Shown here piece after piece: positions 57,765 to 64,000 of a stretch of 64,000 nt of DNA. The notes below the pieces were generated by a model. That model was given only the letters and a program-made list of their open reading frames with translations. It was not told the DNA's origin and did no database searches. The position numbers and the translations under genes are program-made. Positions within the stretch are counted from its first letter, which is position 1. The number at the start of each line of letters is the position of its first letter. Origin of the DNA: Roseiarcus sp050012775 (GTDB taxonomy: Bacteria > Pseudomonadota > Alphaproteobacteria > Rhizobiales > Beijerinckiaceae); contig JBEKGN010000001.1 of the NCBI GenBank assembly GCA_050012775.1, positions 248,001 to 312,000 on the forward strand, read 5' to 3'.

Positions 57765-58004
57765 GGTTGCGAGGCCCTCGATATACGTCGAAAGCGCTGG
57801 GGGCATCGCAAAGCGTCGGCCGGAAGCGGTCATTGGCGCCGAACGCCGCATTGCGTCGAGAAATGTCCGCCCGCGTCGGCATCGCCGCGGCTTGCGCAGA
57901 CGGGGGGCTGTCGGCAAGCGCGCGCGGGCGTGGACCGCCGCAAGAGCGGCGCGCCGGGCATGCGCCGGCGAGGCAAGGGATCGGACGCCGATCCGCAGGA
58001 TTTG

Positions 58005-58124
58005 GACAATTATCGCCAAATTTCGTATACAAGTTTATATTAAGAATTAAGCGTGTCAATTTGCCCTAGTTACGTAACGTAAGCATTTATCGTAAATTCA
58101 TTCTCGTCACAACGACAGTTGACA
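58005..58124 (+). promoter_or_regulatory. Upstream control region of paralogue 2
   Basis: It begins with the second copy of GACAATTATCGCCAA (58005-58019) and ends with TTGACA (58119-58124), both at nearly the same distances from the start codon as in paralogue 1. In addition a 13-base palindrome TTACGTAACGTAA (58070-58082) occurs only here and could be an operator. The region is AT-rich compared with its surroundings. Confidence 0.5.
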
Positions 58125-58179
58125 TGCAGTATTCATGGCGCAACACTTATGCCTCAGCGTTAACAAGAGGAGAGTCGTC

Positions 58180-58626
58180 ATGAGTGTATTCTCTGTTGCG
58201 ATGGATTACGAACGCCGTCCCTCTTCGAGAATTATCGTTAACAACCCCAAAGAGCTTAACAGAGGCGCCTATTTCAGGCGAATGGAACAATTCGATGCGA
58301 GGCGCAACGGCGCGCGAACCGGCGCGGTGACCTCGCCTCCGCAGCACCTGGACGCGAGGCTTCTGGAAGACGGCGAGGCTCTCGAGATCGCGTGGGGCTA
58401 CGAGATCACAACGCTGATCGTGAAGAAGAGGCTCAAGACCCCGGAAGCGGACGCCGTCGCCAATGCGGCGCGGGCGGCTGCGGCGCTCGTCGTCGCCAGG
58501 ATCGAAGCGGCGAAGGCCCTGACGCTGGACGGCCTGAAGGTCAAGGCGCGGGCGATTCTGTGGACCCGCAACGGCGAACCCTTGGGAGCGGACTTCCCCG
58601 GCGGTCGGAACGACGAGGACGCATAG
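58180..58626 (+). CDS. Unknown protein, paralogue 2
   Basis: A 148-residue paralogue of the protein at 57204-57671. It keeps RTGAVTSPPQHLDARLL, WGYEITTLIVKKRLKTPEAD and TLDGLKVKARAILW. ATG 58180 (MSVFSVAMDYERR) is chosen since AAGAGGAGAG stands upstream and the place matches the paralogue's start; an ATG 45 bases upstream is in frame but lacks a site. Both frames are intact and their differences are mostly conservative, which implies that both make protein. Function is unknown. Confidence 0.75.
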   Translation: MSVFSVAMDYERRPSSRIIVNNPKELNRGAYFRRMEQFDARRNGARTGAVTSPPQHLDARLLEDGEALEIAWGYEITTLIVKKRLKTPEADAVANAARAAAALVVARIEAAKALTLDGLKVKARAILWTRNGEPLGADFPGGRNDEDA

Positions 58627-58751
58627 ATCGCGACGCGGATGTCGTGGTTTCGACGAGCCTCGGGGCCGGGGGTCGCCGCCGACTTGGCGCCGCCCCCGTC
58701 CGTTCGCCGCCTTCATCGAGACCGTCGCCGAGGCGAAACGGTTCAGCGCCC

Positions 58752-59927
58752 TCAAACCGTCATCCCCGCGCACCAGCCGCTCGACCAGGCCCATTGAAAA
58801 TTATAGCCGCCAAGCCAGCCGGTGACGTCGACGGCCTCGCCGATGACGTAGAGGCCCGGCACGGCATTGGCCGCCATGGTTTTTGACGACAGGGCGCGCG
58901 TATCGACGCCGCCCAGCGTGACTTCGGCTTTGGCGTAGCCTTCGCTGCCGGCGGGCGTCAGCGTCCAGTTTTTCAACAGCGCCGCGATCTCGTTCAGTCT
59001 TTTATCGGCGAGGGCGCCGATGACTGGATTGGGCAAATAGCTTTCGGTCAAAAGCTGCGCCAGGCGTTGCGGCAGGACTTCGCCGAGAATGGTCTTCAGT
59101 TCGGCCTTGGGACGCGCCTTTTTGCGTTCCACGAGAAACGCCGCCGCGTCCACAGCGGGCAGGATGTCGAGCGTGATCGCTTGCCCCTCGCGCCAGCAGC
59201 TCGAGATCTGCAGAATCGCGGGTCCGGACAGTCCGCGATGGGTGAACACCATCGCCTCGCGGAAGGCGTGTTTGCCGCAGCGGGCCGTCACGTCCAGCGA
59301 AACGCCGCTCAGCGGCTGCATGAAGGCGAGCTCGGCGCCGGCGAATTTCAGGGGAACCAGCGCCGGCCTCGTCTCCGTCAGCGGCAGGCCGAATTGCGCG
59401 GCCAGTCGATGCGCCAGGCCGGTGGCGCCCATTTTGGGAATCGATAGGCCGCCGGTCGCCAGCGCCAAAGACGAGGCGCGGAAAGCGCCGTGATCCGTTT
59501 CGATGTGAAAGGCGTCGGATTTCGTCACCGCCGCGATGGCGTGCCGCAAGCGCAAATCGACATGCGCTTCGGCGCATTCCTTCAGCAGCATTCCGGTGAT
59601 GTCGCGCGCCGAACGGTCGCAAAACAACTGTCCCAGCGTTTTTTCGTGGAAAGGGATTTGATGGCTTTCGACCAACGCGATGAAATCATGCTGCGTGTAA
59701 CGCTTCAGCGCCGAAGCGCAAAAATGCCGATTATTGGAATAAAACCTGTCCGGAGCGATGTGCAGATTGGTGAAGTTGCAGCGTCCGCCACCGGAAATAA
59801 GGATTTTCTCTCCCGCCCGATCGGCGTGATCGAGCAACAGCACGCGCCGTCCCCGCCGGCCCGCGGCGATGGCGCACATCAGCCCGGCGGCGCCGGCGCC
59901 GAGAATGACGACGTCGAAATTTTCCAT
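58752..59927 (-). CDS. BaiN/HI0933-family FAD-dependent oxidoreductase
   Basis: A 391-residue flavoprotein. FAD binding is at VILGAGAAGLMCAIAAGRRG near residue 6, and EKILISGGGRCNFTN near 43 is diagnostic for the BaiN/YhiN family. The end has LYVIGEAVDVTGWLGGYNFQ, which closes the FAD site. Members reduce C=C bonds in bile-acid intermediates or have unknown substrates. ATG 59927 is chosen; a GTG precedes it directly. It is alone on its strand, next to tRNA-Leu. Confidence 0.9.
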   Translation of the reverse strand: MENFDVVILGAGAAGLMCAIAAGRRGRRVLLLDHADRAGEKILISGGGRCNFTNLHIAPDRFYSNNRHFCASALKRYTQHDFIALVESHQIPFHEKTLGQLFCDRSARDITGMLLKECAEAHVDLRLRHAIAAVTKSDAFHIETDHGAFRASSLALATGGLSIPKMGATGLAHRLAAQFGLPLTETRPALVPLKFAGAELAFMQPLSGVSLDVTARCGKHAFREAMVFTHRGLSGPAILQISSCWREGQAITLDILPAVDAAAFLVERKKARPKAELKTILGEVLPQRLAQLLTESYLPNPVIGALADKRLNEIAALLKNWTLTPAGSEGYAKAEVTLGGVDTRALSSKTMAANAVPGLYVIGEAVDVTGWLGGYNFQWAWSSGWCAGMTV

Positions 59928-60108
59928 CACGCTGTTTGCAGTTCCCGCGATTGGCCGAGAGCGCCTTTTGCCTCATTCTCGCGTGGAGCCCTCGGGGCGC
60001 CGCCGGCTGGCGTCGCGATCCAAGCCGGCGAAGCCCTCGCTCCACTGCTGTTTCGCGGGATGGCCGACACGCTCGCCGGGAGGAGCCATGTTGCGCGTCG
60101 AGGTCGGA

Positions 60109-60193
60109 TGGTGCCCAGGAAAGGACTCGAACCTTCACGGCTTGCACCGCTGGTACCTGAAACCAGTGCGTCTACCAATTCCGCCACCTGGGC
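60109..60193 (-). tRNA. tRNA-Leu (CAG)
   Basis: An 85-base cloverleaf on the minus strand with encoded CCA. The acceptor stem is GCCCAGG/CCTGGGC, the anticodon loop TTTCAGG gives CAG, there is a class II long variable arm, and the T-arm holds GGTTCGAGTCC. It is 126 bases before the enoyl-CoA hydratase start. The rest of the gap (59928-60108) shows no gene. Confidence 0.95.
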
Positions 60194-60319
60194 ACGGCGC
60201 GCTTCATAAGGGCGGGCGCGCCGATCTGTCAATGCTTGAGCGGAATCGGCTCGCTTGCCGCTTTCCATTTCCCCGCGCCGCGGCTAGTGCTTTGGCCCCA
60301 CCTCGAGCGGAGCCCCGCG

Positions 60320-61093
60320 ATGTCCTACGCCAATATCCTCGTCGAGACCCACGGCCGCGTCGGCCTCATTCGCCTCAATCGGCCCCAGGCGCTCAACGCG
60401 CTGAACGCCGCCCTGATCGAAGACCTCAACCGGGCGCTCGAGGGTTTCGAGGCCGATCCGGCGATCGGCGCGATCGCGCTCACCGGCTCGGAGAAGGCTT
60501 TCGCCGCCGGCGCCGACATCAAGGAGATGCAGGACAAGACCTTCGCCGACGTCTTCCTGCAGGACTTCATTTCGCGCTGGGAGAACGTCTCGCGGACGCG
60601 CAAGCCGATCATCGCGGCGGTCGCCGGCTTCGCGCTCGGCGGCGGCTGCGAACTGGCGATGATGTGCGATTTCATTCTCGCCGCGGACACCGCCAGGTTC
60701 GGCCAGCCGGAAATCAAGCTCGGCGTCATCCCCGGCGCCGGCGGCACGCAGCGCCTGACCCGTTTCGTCGGCAAATCCAAGGCGATGGAGATGGTTCTGA
60801 CCGGCCGCATGATGGACGCCGCGGAAGCCGAGCGATCGGGGCTCGTCTCGCGTGTCGTGCCCGCGGCCGCGCTCGTCGAGGAGGCGCTGAAGACCGCCGC
60901 CGCCATCGCCGCGCTCTCCGCGCCCGCGCTCTACGCGGCCAAGGAGAGCGTCAATCGCGCCTATGAGACGACGCTCGCCGAGGGCGTGCGTTTCGAGCGC
61001 CGGGTGTTCCACTCCCTGTTCGCCACCGAGGATCAGAAGGAGGGCATGCGCGCCTTCGTGGAAAAGCGTCCGGCCGCGTTCAGGAATCGCTGA
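60320..61093 (+). CDS. Enoyl-CoA hydratase (crotonase family)
   Basis: A 257-residue crotonase. The oxyanion-hole phrases AAGADIKEM (near residue 65) and FALGGGCELAMMCDFILAAD (near 105), and catalytic glutamates in GCELAM and GQPEIKLGVIPGAGG, are all there, so it hydrates short-chain enoyl-CoA as in FadB-type EchA. It belongs to fatty-acid or butyrate oxidation and could also feed PHB turnover. Its last 14 bases overlap the convergent patatin gene end. Confidence 0.92.
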   Translation: MSYANILVETHGRVGLIRLNRPQALNALNAALIEDLNRALEGFEADPAIGAIALTGSEKAFAAGADIKEMQDKTFADVFLQDFISRWENVSRTRKPIIAAVAGFALGGGCELAMMCDFILAADTARFGQPEIKLGVIPGAGGTQRLTRFVGKSKAMEMVLTGRMMDAAEAERSGLVSRVVPAAALVEEALKTAAAIAALSAPALYAAKESVNRAYETTLAEGVRFERRVFHSLFATEDQKEGMRAFVEKRPAAFRNR

Positions 61094-62162
61094 CCTTCGT
61101 CCTGGCGAGCGCGCGATCGATGTCGAGCGTGCTCCTCACGCCGATCGAATCGTAGTTGCGCGCCAGCCAATCCTTCGCCGCCTCGCGCCCGAGATCGCGC
61201 AACCTCGTCAGGAAGGTCCAGGAGACGTCCATCTTCGAGGCGGCGGTGAAGCTTTCCAGCTCGCCGTCGCCGCCGATGCGATGAAGGTTCTCGCGCCGGT
61301 AGCCGTCGTCGCGCAGAACGCCGCGATCGATGAGGCGCGCGACGAAATCCGCGGCGCGCAATTCGGCGAGCAATCCGGCGTTGAAGGTGATCTCGTTCAT
61401 GCGATCGGCGATCTCCTGCGCCGTGCGCGGCGTCTGGCTCCGCTCGATCGGATTGATCTGAACGATGATGGCGTCGCGGCATCGCGTCTCGTAGAACAGC
61501 GGCCAGAGCGGCGGATTGCCGGCGAAGCCGCCATCCCAATAGGGAACGCCCGCGATCACCACCGACTGGAACAGGCGCGGCAGGCAGGCCGACGCCATCA
61601 CGTGTTCGACGGTTAGGACGTCGCGGCGGAAAATCTCGCCCCTGCCGGTGCGCACGTTGGTCGCGGCGATGAACAGCTGCAATTCGTGATCGCGCCGCAA
61701 CGCCTCGAAATCGACGATTCTGCTGAGATGATCGCGCAGGGGATTGACGTCGAGCGGATTGAATTCATAGGGGCTGGCGAATTGCGACAGCGCGTCCCAC
61801 GCGGCGCTCGCCTGGGGAAGGGCGGAGCTCCATGCGCGCAGCCAGACGTCGAACAGGCGCCGCTGCGCGGGCGACAGCGAGCCTTCCTCGCTCACCGAGA
61901 GCCAGAACTCGTGCAGCTTGCGCCGGGCGCCTTCGCGTCCGCTCGCCATCAAGCCGTCGGCGTAGACGACCGCGTTCATCGCGCCGGCGCTGGCGCCGCT
62001 GATGGCGCCGATCTCGACGCGCTCGTCCTCGATCAGCGCGTCGAGCGCGCCCCAGGCATAAGCGCCATGCGATCCGCCGCCCTGCAGCGCGAGATTGACG
62101 ATCTTGCGCGCCGGCGCCTTGGCCGCGCGGGGCGAGGCGGACTTTTCGCCCGCGACGCTCAT
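61080..62162 (-). CDS. Patatin-like phospholipase family protein
   Basis: A 360-residue protein with the patatin core: oxyanion loop LALQGGGSHGAYAWGALDAL near residue 23, nucleophile elbow GASAG (Ser near 58) and catalytic aspartate in YWDGGFAGNPPLWPLF. The C-terminal part resembles the DUF3734-containing group found beside 3-hydroxybutyrate dehydrogenase genes. It should hydrolyse acyl esters. The ATG overlaps the bdhA stop by four bases, so the two are translationally coupled. In PHB metabolism it could act on an ester or a lipid coat of the granule, which is a guess. Confidence 0.9.
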   Translation of the reverse strand: MSVAGEKSASPRAAKAPARKIVNLALQGGGSHGAYAWGALDALIEDERVEIGAISGASAGAMNAVVYADGLMASGREGARRKLHEFWLSVSEEGSLSPAQRRLFDVWLRAWSSALPQASAAWDALSQFASPYEFNPLDVNPLRDHLSRIVDFEALRRDHELQLFIAATNVRTGRGEIFRRDVLTVEHVMASACLPRLFQSVVIAGVPYWDGGFAGNPPLWPLFYETRCRDAIIVQINPIERSQTPRTAQEIADRMNEITFNAGLLAELRAADFVARLIDRGVLRDDGYRRENLHRIGGDGELESFTAASKMDVSWTFLTRLRDLGREAAKDWLARNYDSIGVRSTLDIDRALARTKVSDS

Positions 62163-62944
62163 TCCGCCGTCCAGCCGCCGTCGATCGAAAGATTGGCGCC
62201 GGTGACTTGCGCGGCGGCGTCCGAACAGAGATAGACGAAGAGCGCGGCGACCTGATCGGCGGTGACGAATTGCTTGGTCGGCTGTCCCGCCAGCATCACC
62301 TCGTTGATCACCTGTTCGCGCGTCATGCCGCGCGCCTTCATCGTGTCGGGGATCTGGTTCTCGACCAGCGGCGTCCAGACATAGCCGGGCGAGACGCAAT
62401 TGGCGGTGACGCCGAAGGTCGCGAGCTCCAGCGCGACGGTCTTGGTGAGACCCGCCAGGCCGTGCTTGGCCGCGACATAGGCGGATTTGAACGGCGAGGC
62501 GACGAGCGAATGGGCCGAGGCGGTGCTGACGATCCGTCCCCATTTCTGCGCCTTCATGCCCGGCGTCGCCGCGCGGATGGTGTGGAAGGCCGAGGAAAGA
62601 TTGATCGCGATGATCGCGTCCCATTTCGCGGGGGGGAAGTCCTCGATCGGCGAAACGAACTGAATGCCGGCGTTGTTGACGAGAATGTCGAGCGAACCCA
62701 TTTTCGTCTGCGCGTCGGCGATCATCGCCGCGATTTCCGCGGGCTTCGTCATGTCCGCGCCGTTGTAGAACGCCTTGACGCCGAACTCCTTTTCGATCCC
62801 TGCGCGCTCGGCCTCGATAGCCGCCGCATCGCCCATGCCGTTGATGACGACGTCGGCGCCCTCCTTGGCGAGCGCGCGCGCGATCGCGAGGCCGATGCCG
62901 CTGGTGGAGCCGGTGACGAGGGCGTGGCGTTTGGCGAGAGACAT
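62159..62944 (-). CDS. bdhA: D-3-hydroxybutyrate dehydrogenase
   Basis: A 261-residue SDR. VTGSTSGIGLAIARALAKEG near residue 10, NNAGIQFVSPIEDFP, AHSLVASPFKSAYVAAKHG and CPGYVWT-like CVSPGYVWTPLVENQIPD are typical of BdhA, which turns 3-hydroxybutyrate from PHB breakdown into acetoacetate. Catalytic Ser, Tyr and Lys are present. It leads the two-gene unit with the patatin-like protein. It fits the phasins elsewhere in the window. Confidence 0.93.
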   Translation of the reverse strand: MSLAKRHALVTGSTSGIGLAIARALAKEGADVVINGMGDAAAIEAERAGIEKEFGVKAFYNGADMTKPAEIAAMIADAQTKMGSLDILVNNAGIQFVSPIEDFPPAKWDAIIAINLSSAFHTIRAATPGMKAQKWGRIVSTASAHSLVASPFKSAYVAAKHGLAGLTKTVALELATFGVTANCVSPGYVWTPLVENQIPDTMKARGMTREQVINEVMLAGQPTKQFVTADQVAALFVYLCSDAAAQVTGANLSIDGGWTAE

Positions 62945-63032
62945 GGACGAACTCCGATCGGGGCAAAGACCGCCTGGCGCTTGGCGCGGCGCGAGAAAAT
63001 ATATTGCATCGCAGCGGCGAAGGCGAGAGGCG

Positions 63033-64000
63033 CTATGGCGCGGCGGCCGGCGGCGCCCAATCTTCCCGGCGAATTTGAATTTCGGCCGCTCGGCGGGCCA
63101 GAGCCTCGAGCAAGGGCATCGACCCCGCGTCGTCGAGCCGCCGCATCTGAGCGATTTGCTTCTCGGTCGGCGTTTCGCCGAGCGCGGCGGCGAACCACTG
63201 GGCTTCGAGCTTCATGTCGTAGCGCAGGAAGCGGAACAAAGGACCGCGCGGCGCCGGCACGGCGCCGAGATCGCCGATCTCGGAATTGATCGGCCAGGCC
63301 GTCGGGCTCTCCCCGAGCAGCGACATCAGCGTCAGGATGAGCTGCTGATTGTCGCCAATCTGCTGGATCATGGCGCGCAACGCGAGCTTGGCCGAAGGCC
63401 CCTTGCTCAACGAGCGCGAATCGAGGCGGTCGCGGAACGTTCCCGCGCCGATCGAGACGATCGTGAGCTTTTCCGGGCTGGCTTCCCACGCCAAGCCGTA
63501 GTGCGGCACGAACGCCGACAGAAATAGCGCCAGCGACGGATTGTTGTGCGGCGTCAGCCCGCCGTCGACGAACAGGCCGGGCGGTTCGCCAGCGACGATT
63601 TCGATTTCCTGCGGATCGAAATAGTGCGGCGCCGCAGTGCTCGCGCGAACAATCTCCGCCAGGCGATAATTGCGGTTGCCGATAAAGGAATGGTCGGGGG
63701 GAGTCTCCCAGTAGGCCGAGCGCGGATTGTTGGTCAGAATCCAGGCGCTGGCGGTGTCGATGCGCTTGAGCATGACGCCGAGGCCGGTCTGCAAGTCCGG
63801 CGTGTCGAGCGTGCGGTCGCCGATGATGGCTTTGAGCTCGCCGGCCAAGGCGCGGGCGTCGAATATCGCTCTCCAGCCGGGAACGCGCACCCACGGCGGG
63901 CGGAAAACGCGCGGCGCCAGGCGCAGGTAAAATTCGCGAATCTGATCGACGTTGTAGCCGAGCGCCAAGCCGACGGCGATGATCGCGCCGGTCGACGTGC
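63033..64000 (-). CDS. Patatin-like phospholipase, C-terminal part (gene starts beyond the window)
   Basis: The minus-strand frame is open from base 64000 to the stop at 63033. The elbow GTSTG (catalytic serine) lies right at the window edge, followed by AIIAVGLALGYNVDQIREFY. The catalytic aspartate is in FVDGGLTPHNNPSLA. This is a patatin of the CBASS effector/cPLA-like fold, but with an ordinary C-terminal extension to YDMKLEAQWF and a proline-rich end. Its N-terminus and start are outside the window. It is separate from, and not closely alike, the patatin at 61080. Confidence 0.88.
   Translation of the reverse strand, partial: TSTGAIIAVGLALGYNVDQIREFYLRLAPRVFRPPWVRVPGWRAIFDARALAGELKAIIGDRTLDTPDLQTGLGVMLKRIDTASAWILTNNPRSAYWETPPDHSFIGNRNYRLAEIVRASTAAPHYFDPQEIEIVAGEPPGLFVDGGLTPHNNPSLALFLSAFVPHYGLAWEASPEKLTIVSIGAGTFRDRLDSRSLSKGPSAKLALRAMIQQIGDNQQLILTLMSLLGESPTAWPINSEIGDLGAVPAPRGPLFRFLRYDMKLEAQWFAAALGETPTEKQIAQMRRLDDAGSMPLLEALARRAAEIQIRREDWAPPAAAP

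Noticed and set aside
58021..58050. TTAA repeats at 58030-58040 as a CtrA box
   Set aside because: The two TTAA motifs are only three bases apart, not seven, so they do not fit the CtrA spacing.
57643..58050. Arg-rich open frame between the unknown paralogues
   Set aside because: Composition is that of noncoding GC-rich DNA, it overlaps the end of paralogue 1 and includes the 17-bp hairpin.
63033..64000. Patatin near the window end as an anti-phage CBASS effector
   Set aside because: No cyclase (CD-NTase), Cap2 or Cap3 gene is visible, although only one side can be seen. An ordinary patatin-like lipase is the simpler reading.

Overview
The window is GC-rich chromosomal DNA from an alphaproteobacterium, most likely in the Hyphomicrobiales (Rhizobiales). 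The evidence is CtrA-type cell-cycle genes (SciP, RcdA, a PleC/PdhS-like kinase) with TTAA-N7-TTAA boxes, a tRNA-His with A73 instead of the usual C73, two phasins with a PhaR-like operator, a rhizobial-style ars operon with an aquaglyceroporin, and a palindromic intergenic element of the rhizobial type. Codon use looks uniform. I see no intact transposase, integrase, prophage or CRISPR array. Family names come from reading motifs; no database search was run.

Layout. 0-8.3 kb: uptake and oxidation of a sugar or polyol (aldehyde dehydrogenase end, four-gene ABC importer, two GMC oxidoreductases). 8.4-13.8 kb: a tartrate/malate-type dehydrogenase, a second sugar importer of the FrcBCA type and a sugar epimerase-like SDR. 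14-20 kb: a cell-cycle and housekeeping block (sciP, mnmA, DUF1192, a probable small RNA, rcdA, a ThiE-like gene, a Sel1 protein, nth). 20-26.5 kb: an SDR, a dctA remnant beside tRNA-His, two phasins, a large PAS histidine kinase and a diguanylate cyclase. 26.6-29.9 kb: a tightly overlapped arsenic operon with two unrelated arsenate reductases, an aquaglyceroporin and an MFS carrier. 30-33.2 kb: envelope proteins. 33.2-44.2 kb: lactate/glycolate use, with LutABC on one strand and a FadR-type regulator, LldP and GlcDEF beyond pncB. 44.3-48.3 kb: small accessory genes, a VapBC toxin-antitoxin pair between duplicated zinc-ribbon genes, an Ada-like protein and a cold-shock protein. 48.6-55 kb: an RbbA/YhhJ/HlyD-type exporter with two HlyD copies and a permease relic between them. 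55.4-58.7 kb: a small secreted protein, an MHS transporter and a pair of unknown paralogues. 58.7-64 kb: BaiN-like flavoprotein, tRNA-Leu, enoyl-CoA hydratase, two patatin-like proteins and 3-hydroxybutyrate dehydrogenase.

Themes. Carbon supply (sugars, lactate, glycolate) and PHB storage (phasins, BdhA, enoyl-CoA hydratase) recur. The sciP and rcdA promoters both carry CtrA-box matches, so two regulators of CtrA sit within 3 kb and probably answer to CtrA. Three local duplications (the zinc-ribbon gene, HlyD, and the unknown pair at 57.2/58.2 kb) cluster between 44.7 and 58.7 kb, marking this as the most recently rearranged part. The least explained items are the unknown paralogues with a shared element 172-175 bp upstream, the candidate small RNA upstream of rcdA, and the opposite-strand permease relic inside the exporter locus.
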